Positions 8,413-17,134 of a DNA stretch of 64,000 bases are shown in pieces. The stretch spans positions 61,845-125,844 of the forward strand of contig NZ_NOZR01000020.1 of the NCBI RefSeq assembly GCF_002250655.1, in the 5' to 3' direction. The notes under the pieces are model-generated. The model saw only the letters and a list, made by a program, of their open reading frames with translations, did not search any database and was not told the origin of the DNA. Each line of letters begins with the position of its first letter. The first letter of the stretch is position 1. Source of the DNA: Mycolicibacterium sphagni (GTDB lineage Bacteria; Actinomycetota; Actinomycetes; Mycobacteriales; Mycobacteriaceae). A program made the position numbers and the translations under genes.

Positions 8413-9252
8413 TCACGCCGCGTCGGTCGGGTGCGGATCACGGAACGTGCCGACGAGCGCGTTGTTGAACGCCATCGCGGCGGCAATCTCGAGTTCAATT
8501 GCGGCCAGCGGCTTGGTGAGCTGTGCCTCGAACCGCTCCAGCATCGCGTCCTCGACATTCTCGTATTGTTCTGCGGCCTCCAGTGCATCGTGGATGAGAC
8601 AGACCAGCAGATACAGCGGATCGCTTGAGACCAGCTGCGGTTCGAGCTCCATCCGCCGATACCGGTCTAGCAGAGCGTTGCTGTCGAGGAAGTCCGGATC
8701 CGGGATGACGACGCGATGGGTCAGCAGCCAGTCGAACATGACCTTATTGGTGGTACGGCTCGACGACAGTAGATCGCCCGCGGCCGCGCACAGGCCGGCT
8801 TGGGCATCTGATCCCTCTGCCGACCAGCCGAGGATGGACTCCACCAGCACCGGCAACTCAACGAGGCGCCGCACGCGTGCCCCATGCAGCACATAGTCCG
8901 CCAGCAGCCACCGAAGGTCGTCGAGCCGGACGAACACATCGTCGGCCATATCGCCCTCATGCCTGCCGAGGGCGGCGGACTGCTCGAAATGGCCCGCAAA
9001 GGCGCTCAACTCAGCGATCTCACGATGAACCGTCGGCAGCCAATCCTCCCCGGCCGGCACGGGGGAGACCGGCGCCGGGCACCCCATTGCCGCGGTGTCG
9101 TTGGCCGGGCCGGTAGCGCGATGCTCGCGGCGGTCTCGCTGCGCCGGGCGTCGCCGCCGACGCACGCTGTCCACCGCCCAGACGACAGCCCCGCTGACGA
9201 TCAGATGGCCAGCCGCGCCGATCAGAAGGTGCTTCGGGGTGGGTGTCGCCAT
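8413..9252 (-). CDS. Hypothetical membrane-anchored protein
   Basis: I do not recognise this 279-residue family. A single hydrophobic segment (about residues 8-28, LIGAAGHLIVSGAVVWAV) is followed by RRRRR, which gives a signal anchor with positive residues inside. The rest is soluble, helical and acidic, with no recognisable catalytic motif. The promoter holds a copy of the 27-bp element (9261-9287) only 8 bases before the ATG. That leaves no room for a ribosome-binding site and suggests a leaderless or strongly repressed transcript. The same element fronts the TetR gene and the Baeyer-Villiger monooxygenase operon, so this protein is probably co-regulated with that pathway. Confidence 0.7.
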   Translation of the reverse strand: MATPTPKHLLIGAAGHLIVSGAVVWAVDSVRRRRRPAQRDRREHRATGPANDTAAMGCPAPVSPVPAGEDWLPTVHREIAELSAFAGHFEQSAALGRHEGDMADDVFVRLDDLRWLLADYVLHGARVRRLVELPVLVESILGWSAEGSDAQAGLCAAAGDLLSSSRTTNKVMFDWLLTHRVVIPDPDFLDSNALLDRYRRMELEPQLVSSDPLYLLVCLIHDALEAAEQYENVEDAMLERFEAQLTKPLAAIELEIAAAMAFNNALVGTFRDPHPTDAA

Positions 9253-9260
9253 GAAAGCAT

Positions 9261-9287
9261 GTTACATGGAACCTGGTTCATGTAAAC
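9261..9287. promoter_or_regulatory. 27-bp operator, copy 1 (GTTACA-N14-TGTAAAC)
   Basis: GTTACA at 9261-9266 and TGTAAAC at 9281-9287 flank 14 bases. The arms also form the perfect pair TTACATG/CATGTAA. Spacing is identical to the site at 27626-27652. It lies directly before the start of the membrane-anchored protein and between it and the TetR gene. Confidence 0.75.
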
Positions 9288-9346
9288 CAAATTTTGGCTA
9301 CGCAACGTTACTTCTGGAGCTGGATATAACGCCTGCGTCGGTGGGG

Positions 9347-9898
9347 TTAGCTGGCTGCCGATTTCGGCGCACGGCGCCGCCGGGGATCCAGTCCCGCCGC
9401 CAGCCGCAGCTCGGCGAGGAACTGTTCGGGGGTGCCGCCCTGAATCAGGTAGTGGCAGATGGCGATATGGACGATCGCTGAGGCGGCGGTATCGGCGTTG
9501 TCGCCGGTCAGCACTTGGCGGATTCGCTTCTCGATGACCGGCAGGGTCAGGCGCATCTGCACCAGGATGTGCTCGGGTTCCAGGTCGACGATGTGACGTG
9601 CGGAGTGCGAGTTCTGGAAGTCGACGACGAATTGCAGCGCCGCATCGAGGCGATCCTCGCCGTGCAGCCCTGCGATGGCACGGGCCATGCCGGCATCGAA
9701 ATTATCCTGTTCGTACTGGCTGAACGCCTCGAGCAAGCCTTCGCGGGAGCCGAAATGCCGATACAGCGTGGGGCGCGAGACTTTGGCTTCGGCCGCGACA
9801 TCGGCGAGCAGGAGATTTCGGCGGCCGGTGCGGGACAACACCACATACGTGGCGTCCAGTATCCGGCGCCGGGTCGACTGCTCAACCTCTGTGGCCAC
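9347..9898 (-). CDS. TetR-family regulator, probable local repressor of the monooxygenase operon
   Basis: The 183-residue protein starts at a GTG at 9898. The helix-turn-helix is complete, with the recognition region VSRPTLYRHFGSREGLLEAF at about residues 39-58. The C-terminal ligand domain has no diagnostic residues. Its own promoter carries a near-match of the 27-bp element (9918-9944), 19 bases upstream of the start, which is typical of autoregulated TetR repressors. Perfect-spacing copies lie at 9261 and 27626. The divergent neighbour is a VOC-family gene. Confidence 0.9.
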   Translation of the reverse strand: MATEVEQSTRRRILDATYVVLSRTGRRNLLLADVAAEAKVSRPTLYRHFGSREGLLEAFSQYEQDNFDAGMARAIAGLHGEDRLDAALQFVVDFQNSHSARHIVDLEPEHILVQMRLTLPVIEKRIRQVLTGDNADTAASAIVHIAICHYLIQGGTPEQFLAELRLAAGLDPRRRRAPKSAAS

Positions 9899-9917
9899 GA
9901 GAACAAGACTCCAATCG

Positions 9918-9944
9918 CTTTACATCAAACGCACATGATGTCAC
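9918..9944. promoter_or_regulatory. 27-bp operator, copy 2 (two mismatches)
   Basis: CTTTACA-N14-TGTCAC, the reverse complement of GTGACA-N14-TGTAAAG, matches the sites at 9261 and 27626 in arm sequence (two mismatches) and in total length. It is immediately upstream of the TetR start at 9898. Confidence 0.65.
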
Positions 9945-9981
9945 ACTATCTGCGCTGTTATCGCACATTGTGCCGATAGTG
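9944..9981. promoter_or_regulatory. Nested palindromes in TetR/VOC divergent promoter
   Basis: CACTATC (9944-9950) and GATAGTG (9975-9981) are perfect 7-base arms. Between them lies the perfect palindrome GCACA-T-TGTGC (9963-9973). They sit on the VOC-gene side of the divergent promoter. The binding factor is unknown. Confidence 0.35.
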
Positions 9982-10053
9982 TCCGGTACTCACCCGGAAT
10001 ACATTGTCACCCGCCGACGCCGCTATGGAACGTCCGAATTGCGGAGAGAAACT

Positions 10054-10509
10054 ATGCCCCTGCTCCACCATGCCGGTTTGTGCGTGCGGGATATCGAACT
10101 GTCGTTGCGCTTCTACCGAGACGGCCTGGGGTTGGAGGTGGTATCGGACCAGGTGCTCGAGGCCGATCTGCATCCGCTGCTCGGTGTGCACACCGAGCAA
10201 GTGCGCTTTATTTTCCTGGGCGACCCGGCGTCTCCCGAAGCTGGCATTGTCGAGCTGCTCGACCTCGGCAGTAACCGCATCGCCGCCAGCGGGCCCGGAC
10301 CTGGCGGCCCGGCGCGGGGACTGTTCCTGCTATCGATGCGGGCCGATGTGCCCGCGGTGCTGAGCCGGCTCGAGGAACTGGGTCTCGGTGGGACACCGCG
10401 TATGATGCCGGTGCCGCGTGGTGGATTCGCGGCCACTGTCGTCGATCCCGATGGGGTGATGGTCGAGCTGATGCCGCCGTTGACCGCACCGGCCGAAACG
10501 CCCGGCTGA
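10054..10509 (+). CDS. VOC-superfamily (glyoxalase/dioxygenase-fold) protein
   Basis: The 151-residue protein uses the ATG at 10054 with GGAGAG 7-12 bases upstream; a longer in-frame ORF from 9970 crosses the palindromes and was rejected. It has the paired beta-alpha-beta-beta-beta architecture of glyoxalase/extradiol-dioxygenase proteins: an N-terminal module from HHAGLCVRDIELSLRFYRDG and a C-terminal one ending VVDPDGVMVELMPP. His4 or His5 and the Glu in VMVELMPP are plausible metal ligands. The role could be an epimerase, lyase or ring-cleavage enzyme. It is divergent from the TetR and convergent with the FadD at 10513. Confidence 0.8.
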   Translation: MPLLHHAGLCVRDIELSLRFYRDGLGLEVVSDQVLEADLHPLLGVHTEQVRFIFLGDPASPEAGIVELLDLGSNRIAASGPGPGGPARGLFLLSMRADVPAVLSRLEELGLGGTPRMMPVPRGGFAATVVDPDGVMVELMPPLTAPAETPG

Positions 10510-10512
10510 CCG

Positions 10513-12042
10513 CTAGCCGCCGCGGGCCTCGACCATCGCCGACCGGTTCACCTTGGTGGCGGCCGTGCGCGGGATCTCCTCGACGAATTCGACGGTCTTG
10601 GGCACCTTGTAGCCGGCGAGTTTGCCCTTTGCGAACAGGATCACGTCCTGTTCGGTTGGCGGCGCACTGATCTCGGTGGCCTGAACGACGGCGTGCACAC
10701 GGCGACCCCATTGTGCGTCCGAAATACCGATCACCACGACGTCGGCGATTTGCGGGTGTTCGATGAGCGCCGATTCGACTTCAGCCGGAAACACATTGGC
10801 TCCGCCGGTGACGATCATGTCGGTGCGCCGGTCGGCGATGAAGAGATAGCCGTCGGCGTCGAGGTGGCCGATATCGCCTGCGGTCGCGAATCCGTCCGCC
10901 GTTCTTGGTAACTGCGTGGCGCCACCGATATAGCGGTATTGATCGTTCATCGGTGCCCGGAGATAGATCTCGCCGAACTCACCGGGGGGCACCGGCTGGC
11001 CGTCGTCGCCCAGGACCCGGATCTCGGTGTCGCGGAAGCCGCGGCCAACGCTGCCGGGGTGTTCGAGCCACTCGTCGCCGCGCAACGCCGTCAGGCCCAG
11101 GTTCTCGGTCATGCCATAGGCCATCAGCACCTGCTGTGGGCTGAGCAATTCGAACCACCGCCGCAACAGATGTGGCGGCATCACCGCCGCGCCCTGCATT
11201 ATCCACTCGATGCTGGACAGGTCCCGGCTCGCGATGTCCGGCACATCGGCGATGCGAGAGAGCATCGTCGGAGTCGCAGTGAACGTGGTAACACGGTGCC
11301 GCTCAATGGCATCCAGTGCCACCCGCGCGTCGAACTTCTCGAGGACCACCAACATGTCGCCACCCAGAAGATAGGTCAACGTCACGAACCCGTTGGTGTG
11401 ATACATCGGCGCGGGAACCAGAATCGTCTGCGGCTGGGTTACCGGCGTCCACTGCGCCATGAACGGGACATTGTGTGCCGGGGTCCATTGCGCGGGCGAG
11501 GTGTTGAGGATGACCTTCGGCAGGCCTGTCGACCCAGAGCTGCAGATGCCGCTGACGGCCGGGGATACCGCATCGGGCAGCGGGGTGTCGTCCTGGCGGG
11601 CGGCGCGCCCGGCCCAGCTCGCGACGTTGTCTTCGGCGATGGTCACGGCGGGATCGATAACCTCGATGAGACGCTCGTGTTCCCAGGCGGGCAGGTCCCA
11701 CCGCATCGGTACCGGTGTGGCCCCGAGTTTCCACGTCGCCAGTGTCGCGACAACCAGCTCAACAGAATTCGGCACCGACAGGGCCACCATCGCCCCCTCG
11801 GGCACGGGAACACTCTGCAGCGCACGGGCCCACTGATTGGCGGATCGCTCCAGCTCCGACCAGCTGACTTTCGTGTCCGAACCGTCCTTGCCGACCACGA
11901 TCAGTGCAGGCCCATCGGGGTCCGCGGCGGCGCGGATGCTCAGCTGGCGGCCGAAGGGGATCCCGTCGACGTCGGGCTGCTGCGGAGACTCAGGCATAAG
12001 GGGAGTATCCAATCGGGGAGCCGAGGCGGGCGTCGGAATCAT
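10513..12042 (-). CDS. Acyl-CoA synthetase, FadD-type (AMP-forming)
   Basis: The 509-residue ANL enzyme has the phosphate loop SGICSSGSTGLPKVILN, the LMAYGMTENLG motif, the adenylate/hinge region TAGDIGHLDADGYLFIADRR and the catalytic lysine in TAATKVNRSAM near the C-terminus. The ATG at 12042 overlaps the upstream ACAD stop by four bases. It is therefore the last gene of a five-gene operon (16308 to 10513) of four ACAD chains plus this ligase. It should activate the acid whose CoA ester the ACADs oxidise. Confidence 0.9.
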   Translation of the reverse strand: MIPTPASAPRLDTPLMPESPQQPDVDGIPFGRQLSIRAAADPDGPALIVVGKDGSDTKVSWSELERSANQWARALQSVPVPEGAMVALSVPNSVELVVATLATWKLGATPVPMRWDLPAWEHERLIEVIDPAVTIAEDNVASWAGRAARQDDTPLPDAVSPAVSGICSSGSTGLPKVILNTSPAQWTPAHNVPFMAQWTPVTQPQTILVPAPMYHTNGFVTLTYLLGGDMLVVLEKFDARVALDAIERHRVTTFTATPTMLSRIADVPDIASRDLSSIEWIMQGAAVMPPHLLRRWFELLSPQQVLMAYGMTENLGLTALRGDEWLEHPGSVGRGFRDTEIRVLGDDGQPVPPGEFGEIYLRAPMNDQYRYIGGATQLPRTADGFATAGDIGHLDADGYLFIADRRTDMIVTGGANVFPAEVESALIEHPQIADVVVIGISDAQWGRRVHAVVQATEISAPPTEQDVILFAKGKLAGYKVPKTVEFVEEIPRTAATKVNRSAMVEARGG

Positions 12043-12965
12043 GAGAACAGCGTCTCCACATGACCCGCGCCGACTTCCGGAGCGAGTCGAAGGGCCAGTG
12101 CTTCAACGCTTTCAGGAAGGCGCAACGCCGGCTGCAGATGACGGTCGATGACGCTGATGTCCGACTCGTCGCAAAAGCCCAGCGCGCCCAGCAGCTGATG
12201 GCTGGTGCGCATCAACTGGATGCCGGCCTCGGCGGCCTTGATCTTCAGCATCAGCGCATCGGTCCACCCGATGGCGTCGGTGGCGGGTGCCCAGCGCGAG
12301 AGGCTGAACTTGGCCAGCTCTTCCAGGCCGCGGAGGGTGACGCTGGCGTCGGCGACGGTGAACCTGACGAACTGAAATTCCGAGAGTGTCTTGCCGAATT
12401 GGGTGCGGGCCTTGACGTGATCACAGGTGATCTCCAGCGCGCGTTCCAGGGCACCCAGAATGCGCCACGACTGCATGATCAAGTGCAGTGCGAGGTCGGC
12501 GCGCGGCACCGTGTTGACCGGCGACAGGTCGGTGGCCCGCACCAGAAACGGGCCGAGTTTCGCCGGATGGCGCGGGCCCAGCGTGGCGGTATAGGCGATT
12601 CCGTCGAGGTCGGCCAGCAGCCACGGGCCGGCCAGATCGCCGTGATCGACGCGCGGGATCCGGGGATCGACCAGACTCAGTCGCGCACCGTCGATCGCCA
12701 TCAGGTCGTCCACCACCGGGTAGGGCAGCAGCACCGCGCCCGCGGCACGCGCCACCACCGCGCCGGCCAGCCGATCCTCGGCATCGTTGCGCACGTCAAG
12801 TTCGGTGGCACCGATCTCGGCCAGCGCGGCGGCGGCCAGCTCGCGCAGTGACCCGTCGCGCTCGGCGGGCAGCGATGATTCCTGCGGGCCGCCGAGCGTC
12901 GCGAAGCGGTGGTGAGCTACCCGGCCGAATTCCCGAATATGTTCGGGCAGTGACGTTTCCATCAT
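12039..12965 (-). CDS. Acyl-CoA dehydrogenase chain, short (partner of the following ACAD)
   Basis: The 308-residue ACAD-fold protein contains the FAD/CoA region KARTQFGKTLSEFQFVRF and a C-terminal LLGALGFCDESDIS, which replaces the usual HGGxG-type segment. It is shorter than canonical ACADs (about 380 residues) and shows no obvious catalytic Glu. This fits the non-catalytic chain of an alpha2beta2 enzyme. Its gene overlaps both neighbours: the stop overlaps the FadD start, and the start overlaps the stop of the 381-residue ACAD, the likely partner. An ATG at 12962 is an equal alternative start. Confidence 0.85.
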   Translation of the reverse strand: MMETSLPEHIREFGRVAHHRFATLGGPQESSLPAERDGSLRELAAAALAEIGATELDVRNDAEDRLAGAVVARAAGAVLLPYPVVDDLMAIDGARLSLVDPRIPRVDHGDLAGPWLLADLDGIAYTATLGPRHPAKLGPFLVRATDLSPVNTVPRADLALHLIMQSWRILGALERALEITCDHVKARTQFGKTLSEFQFVRFTVADASVTLRGLEELAKFSLSRWAPATDAIGWTDALMLKIKAAEAGIQLMRTSHQLLGALGFCDESDISVIDRHLQPALRLPESVEALALRLAPEVGAGHVETLFS

Positions 12966-14107
12966 CGGCCTCCGAGCAGCTCGCGTGCGACCAGCATCCG
13001 TTGCACCTCAATGGTTCCCGAGGCCACTGTCGCCGCCTGTGCGTAGCGCCAGTGGTCGTCGACCGCTCCGTCGAGCACGGCATCGGGTGTGGCGTCCATC
13101 GCTGCCGCCCCCAGCGCGTCGAAGAGCAGCTCGGCGACCTTCTGGTCGCAGGTGGTGGCCGCGATCCGGGCCGAACTGGCCGCTGCCGGTGCCGCCGGAT
13201 CGTCGAGCAGCGACACCGCGCGGTAGGCGAGCAGCCGGGCCACCCGCAGATCGACAAGTGCTCGCGCCCAGCGGGTCCGGATTGATTCCGGTAGGTCCGC
13301 CCACTGCTGGCCCAGCTCAACGCGCAACCGCTCCAGCAGCGATTCGCACCTGGCATAGCGGGCGATGCCCACACGTTCGAAGGCCAGCGCCTCGCGGATG
13401 ACCTGCCAGCCGCCGCCGACCTCGCCGAGCACGTCTGCGTCACTGGCCCGGACATTGTCGAAGAACACCTCATTGAGATGGTGGGGTCCCAGCATCGACC
13501 TGATCGGCCGTGCCGTGACCCCGGCCCGATCCATCGGGATCAGGAACAGGGTGTGCCGGCCCGAGGATCCCTCGACCGGCTCGGTGCGGGTGGCGAGCAC
13601 GCACCAGCGCGCCATCAGCGCGTACGACGTCCAGATCTTCTGCCCGTTGATAACCCACCCGTCACCGTCGCGTACGGCACGGGTGCGCAGCGACGCCAAA
13701 TCGGTGCCCGCCTCGGGCTCCGAGAAGCCCTGACACCAGATCACTTCACCCGCCGAGATGGCCGCCAGGTGGGTGGCCTTCTGATCGGCGGTGCCGTAGC
13801 GCATGATCGCCGGGCCCACCCAGTTGACTCCCATGTATTGCGCGCCGCGTGGCTCATGTGCGGCCCACATCTCCTCCCGCACCACAGTCTGCTGCCATAC
13901 CGAACCACCGCCGCCGCCATACTCTTCGGGCCAGGCCAGGGTGAGCAGACCCTCCTTGGCCAGGAGCCGGCAGAACGCCTCCGCGGTGGCGAGATCCTCC
14001 GGGTCGTCGGTGAACGCACCGTGGAACCGGTCCGGCAAGTGGGTCTTCATCAGATCCCGTAACCGCTGCCGCAGGGCCGCCGCGTCATCTCCCAACGCAT
14101 AGTCCAC
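12962..14107 (-). CDS. Acyl-CoA dehydrogenase, catalytic chain
   Basis: The 381-residue ACAD has all the usual segments: WPEEYGGGGGSVWQQTVVRE, WCQGFSEPEAGTDLASL, WVINGQKIWTSYALMA, and the C-terminal ASGTIEVQRMLVARELLGG. The Glu in ALAFERVGIAR is at the position used as the base in isovaleryl-type dehydrogenases. It is probably paired with the 308-residue chain encoded immediately downstream. It lies 3 bases after the 14111 gene in the same operon. Confidence 0.9.
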   Translation of the reverse strand: MDYALGDDAAALRQRLRDLMKTHLPDRFHGAFTDDPEDLATAEAFCRLLAKEGLLTLAWPEEYGGGGGSVWQQTVVREEMWAAHEPRGAQYMGVNWVGPAIMRYGTADQKATHLAAISAGEVIWCQGFSEPEAGTDLASLRTRAVRDGDGWVINGQKIWTSYALMARWCVLATRTEPVEGSSGRHTLFLIPMDRAGVTARPIRSMLGPHHLNEVFFDNVRASDADVLGEVGGGWQVIREALAFERVGIARYARCESLLERLRVELGQQWADLPESIRTRWARALVDLRVARLLAYRAVSLLDDPAAPAAASSARIAATTCDQKVAELLFDALGAAAMDATPDAVLDGAVDDHWRYAQAATVASGTIEVQRMLVARELLGGR

Positions 14108-14110
14108 GTC

Positions 14111-15220
14111 TCATCCTTTCGGGAGGCCGAGCAGTCGCTCGCCGATGATGTTGCGCTGCACCTCGGAGGTGCCGCCATAGATCCCCGCTGCCAGGGCATC
14201 GTGGCGTTCGAACTCCAGGTCCGCGTCGGCGACCGCGGCACTTCCCCTTGCCGCCGCACTGATCTCCCAGGTTCGTTGCAGCGTCGTCGAACCCAGGAGC
14301 TTGAGGATGTCGCCCTCCGGGCTGGGCCTGCCGGCCTGGTCGTTGTTCATGGCCCGATATCCGCTGGCGCGCAGCGCTTCCGCGTCGGCCATCAGCACTC
14401 CGACCGGCCCGTACAAGTCATCGCATGACCCGGACTGGGCCGCCCGGATCGAGTCGAGGCCGCGCTGGATCTCCACCCAGTTCATCACCCAGATCATTTG
14501 GCGCTCATGGCCGAGCGATGAGATTGCCACACCCCAACCACCGTTCTCCGGGCCCAGCAACTCCGTGGCCGGGATCTCGACGTCGGCGAGGAAGACCTCA
14601 CAGAAGGTCTCGTCGGATCGCGATGCCATCCGGATCGGATTGACCGTGACGCCCGGCGCGCGCAGATCCAATACGAAACAGGAGATGCCCTTGTGTTTGG
14701 GCGCTTGCGGATCGGTCCGCGCATACAGCAGGCACCAGCGGGACTCGTGGGCTTGCGTGGTCCAGATCTTGTGACCGTTGACCACGAAGACGTCGCCGTT
14801 TCGCACGGCGCGGGTGCGCAGGCCCGCGAAATCCGACCCCGCTTCGGGTTCCGACATGCCCAGCGCCCACCACTCGTCGCCGGCCAGGCACGGCGCCAGC
14901 AGGCGGTCCACCTGTTCGGCTGTGCCGAAGGCCCGGATGCTGGCCGCCGCGACATTGGGCCCCGCGATATTGGGCAACTTGGGTGCCGAGCGCAGCGCGC
15001 CCTCGAGCCGGATCTCCAGTGCCTCAGCAGCGGTCAGTCCGCGCCCACCCTGCCCCCGCGGCCACGTCGGCTGGATCCAGCCGGCGTCGAAACTCGCGCG
15101 TTGGTAGGCGCGACGCAGGCCGATGTCCCACCGATAGGTGGCGTAGTTCTGGTAGTAGTCGGCCGGCAGCACCGAGGTGAGCCAACCGGCGAACTCATCC
15201 CGCAGCGAATCCTGACTCAT
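14111..15220 (-). CDS. Acyl-CoA dehydrogenase, catalytic chain
   Basis: The 369-residue protein is read from the ATG at 15220, which overlaps the stop of the upstream ACAD in an ATGA arrangement; the longer ORF to 15337 is inside that gene. Motifs are WPRGQGGRGLTAAEALEI, WALGMSEPEAGSDFAGL, VVNGHKIWTTQAHES and YGGTSEVQRNIIGERLLGL. The likely base is the Glu in LGHERQMIW. It probably forms a heteromer with the 15217-16308 chain. This is the second ACAD pair of the operon. Confidence 0.9.
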   Translation of the reverse strand: MSQDSLRDEFAGWLTSVLPADYYQNYATYRWDIGLRRAYQRASFDAGWIQPTWPRGQGGRGLTAAEALEIRLEGALRSAPKLPNIAGPNVAAASIRAFGTAEQVDRLLAPCLAGDEWWALGMSEPEAGSDFAGLRTRAVRNGDVFVVNGHKIWTTQAHESRWCLLYARTDPQAPKHKGISCFVLDLRAPGVTVNPIRMASRSDETFCEVFLADVEIPATELLGPENGGWGVAISSLGHERQMIWVMNWVEIQRGLDSIRAAQSGSCDDLYGPVGVLMADAEALRASGYRAMNNDQAGRPSPEGDILKLLGSTTLQRTWEISAAARGSAAVADADLEFERHDALAAGIYGGTSEVQRNIIGERLLGLPKG

Positions 15221-16308
15221 CGGCCCGCGCCTGCCAAGAATCGGCGTCCCTCGAGGTGATAGAGGCTCGAGGAATCCCCGAGCGCAGCGGCGCCGAGCCA
15301 GGCCCGCCGCAGATACAGGTGGATGTCGTGTTCCCACGTCTGGCCCAGCGCCCCCAGCACCTGCACGGCGGTCCGGGTACAGGCAAGGGCCGCATCACCT
15401 GCGGCCGCCTTCGCCAGCGCACAGCTGCGCCAGCGTTCTGCCGGGCCGACAGAGGGGTCGTCGACTCGGGTCGCTGCCAGATATGCCAGGCTGCGGGCTC
15501 GTTCGATGCTGACCTGGTTGTCGGCCAACGCGTGTTTGATCGCCTGGAACGAACCGATCGGCCGATCAAACTGATAGCGGTTCTTGGCATGCTCGACGGC
15601 CACGTCCAATGCTGCTTGCCCTACCCCGACGAGCTCCGCGGCGACCGCCAAAAGTGCTGGACCCAAGGCTGTTTCGACCTCGACTGGCACCGTCAGCTCG
15701 GCAGGGGCGTCTACCGTGACGGTGGCCAGGGGCCGCGCCGGGTCAGCCGATTCGACCTGATCGATCGTCACCCCGGCGTCGGCCGTGGCCACGACGGCCA
15801 GCGCGGTGTCGTCCCCATCGCTGCATAGCACGACCAGCAGTTCGGCATTGACTGCGTCGGGGACGGCCGCGGCCGCGCCGCGGACGCGACCTCCGGACAG
15901 CGTCATCGTCGCGCCGGGGAGCCGATCGGTGCCTGACTGCGCCGCCAGCGTCGCTACCGTGCCGCCCGCGATCACGTTCAGCAGCGCGTCGGTGGCAGCA
16001 CCGCCGGCCCGGGCCGCACCGGCGGCCATCCCCACGCTGCTCAGAAACGGTATGGGCGCCAGGGCGGACCCCAGTGCTTCGAGGGTGAGTACCAGATCCA
16101 GGGTCGTCAATCCCAGATCGTCGGCACCGTCGTAATTCCGCCGGGCCAGCCACGTCCAGCCGAGGTCGACGGCGTTGCGCCACAACGGTTGCCACGCCAT
16201 TTCATCCTCGTACACCCGCCGGTCCAGGGTCAGGGGACAGTCGGCGGCCAGCACCTCACGCACCCCGTCGCGCAGGCTCAGTTGATCCGCTGAAGGCCCG
16301 ATCTGCAT
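15217..16308 (-). CDS. Acyl-CoA dehydrogenase chain (non-catalytic partner type)
   Basis: The 363-residue ACAD-fold protein contains AKNRYQFDRPIGSFQAIKHA and VLGALGQTWEHDIHLYLRRA. The poorly conserved N-terminal half, and the lack of the SEPxAGSD flavin motif and of the C-terminal GTSEIQR segment, suggest the non-catalytic chain of an alpha2beta2 ACAD. It is the first gene of the five-gene minus-strand operon. The promoter region 16309-16395 holds a TTACTA-type element. Confidence 0.88.
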   Translation of the reverse strand: MQIGPSADQLSLRDGVREVLAADCPLTLDRRVYEDEMAWQPLWRNAVDLGWTWLARRNYDGADDLGLTTLDLVLTLEALGSALAPIPFLSSVGMAAGAARAGGAATDALLNVIAGGTVATLAAQSGTDRLPGATMTLSGGRVRGAAAAVPDAVNAELLVVLCSDGDDTALAVVATADAGVTIDQVESADPARPLATVTVDAPAELTVPVEVETALGPALLAVAAELVGVGQAALDVAVEHAKNRYQFDRPIGSFQAIKHALADNQVSIERARSLAYLAATRVDDPSVGPAERWRSCALAKAAAGDAALACTRTAVQVLGALGQTWEHDIHLYLRRAWLGAAALGDSSSLYHLEGRRFLAGAGR

Positions 16309-16320
16309 CCGTCTCCCTTT

Positions 16321-16339
16321 CTTTATAAAAATAGTAAAG
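16321..16339. promoter_or_regulatory. TTACTA-type element upstream of the ACAD-FadD operon
   Basis: On the minus strand this reads CTTTACTATTTTTATAAAG, with CTTTA/TAAAG arms. The first nine bases, CTTTACTAT, recur exactly at 18188-18196 in front of the Rieske operon, and a TTACTA variant lies before the GntR gene. It is an AT-rich island 13 bases upstream of the ACAD start. Confidence 0.45.
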
Positions 16340-16395
16340 TAGACGACGCGACGTCAAACCATGCACCCGGCAGGGTGGTGTGGGGCGGATGGGTA

Positions 16396-17112
16396 TCAGT
16401 TACTGACCGCGCGGCGCTGAGCCTCCGGCGGAACCACCGGGGGGCGCGCGGAGGGCCCGCGGGTGATGGCGTTGAGCCGGATCTCAGGCAGGTCGACCGA
16501 GGGTGCCACGGTGTCCAGCCACGCCACGGCGTCGGCGACATCGGTTGCGGTGATCGCGTACATCTCGAACGGAACATCTTCCAGCATATCGGTTTCCACC
16601 GGGCCGGGCGTGACGATGTTGACCACGATGCCGTCGCGATCGACCTCGAGGGCCAGCGCACGGGCGAACGCGTTCATCCCCGCCTTCGATGCTGAATACG
16701 CGGTCCGCCCGGGCATCGGCTCGTGGGAGGCGGACGACGACAGAAAGATGAACCGGGAACCCGGTTGCATCAGCGGCAGGGCTGCCTGCGTTACGACGAA
16801 GCAGGAGTCGAGATTGGCCGAGATGATGGTGCGCCACTGCTCGAACGTCTGCTTGCGCGCGTAGGTGCCGCCGAGCACCCCGGCGGCGTGCACAACCAGA
16901 TCGACCCGCTCGCAGTCACGCAGCGCCATCGCGAAGCTGGCGGGATCCGAGGCGTCGCCCACCGCCCACCGAGCGCCGATCTCGTCCGCGGCCGCCCGCA
17001 GCGGCCCCTCCCGGCGTGCGGTCAGCAGCACGTCGTACCCGCATTCGACCAGGCGGCGGCCGACTACCTTGCCGATTCCGCCACTGCCACCGGTGACAAT
17101 CGCATTGCGCAC
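16396..17112 (-). CDS. Short-chain dehydrogenase/reductase
   Basis: The 238-residue SDR starts at a GTG at 17112 with GGGAAGG about 10 bases upstream; the longer ORF to 17268 overlaps the GntR gene. Cofactor motif VTGGSGGIGK lies at residues 6-15. The active site has a Ser in IFLSSSASHE and YSASK. It probably oxidises or reduces a hydroxy/keto intermediate. It follows the GntR gene by 22 bases, so the regulator and enzyme are likely co-transcribed. Confidence 0.9.
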   Translation of the reverse strand: MRNAIVTGGSGGIGKVVGRRLVECGYDVLLTARREGPLRAAADEIGARWAVGDASDPASFAMALRDCERVDLVVHAAGVLGGTYARKQTFEQWRTIISANLDSCFVVTQAALPLMQPGSRFIFLSSSASHEPMPGRTAYSASKAGMNAFARALALEVDRDGIVVNIVTPGPVETDMLEDVPFEMYAITATDVADAVAWLDTVAPSVDLPEIRLNAITRGPSARPPVVPPEAQRRAVSN

Positions 17113-17134
17113 GCGCCAGCCTTCCCGTCGATTG

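Noticed and set aside
12060..12851. Long plus-strand frame (263 codons)
   Set aside because: Lies opposite the ACAD chain at 12039-12965, and its translation has no family features.
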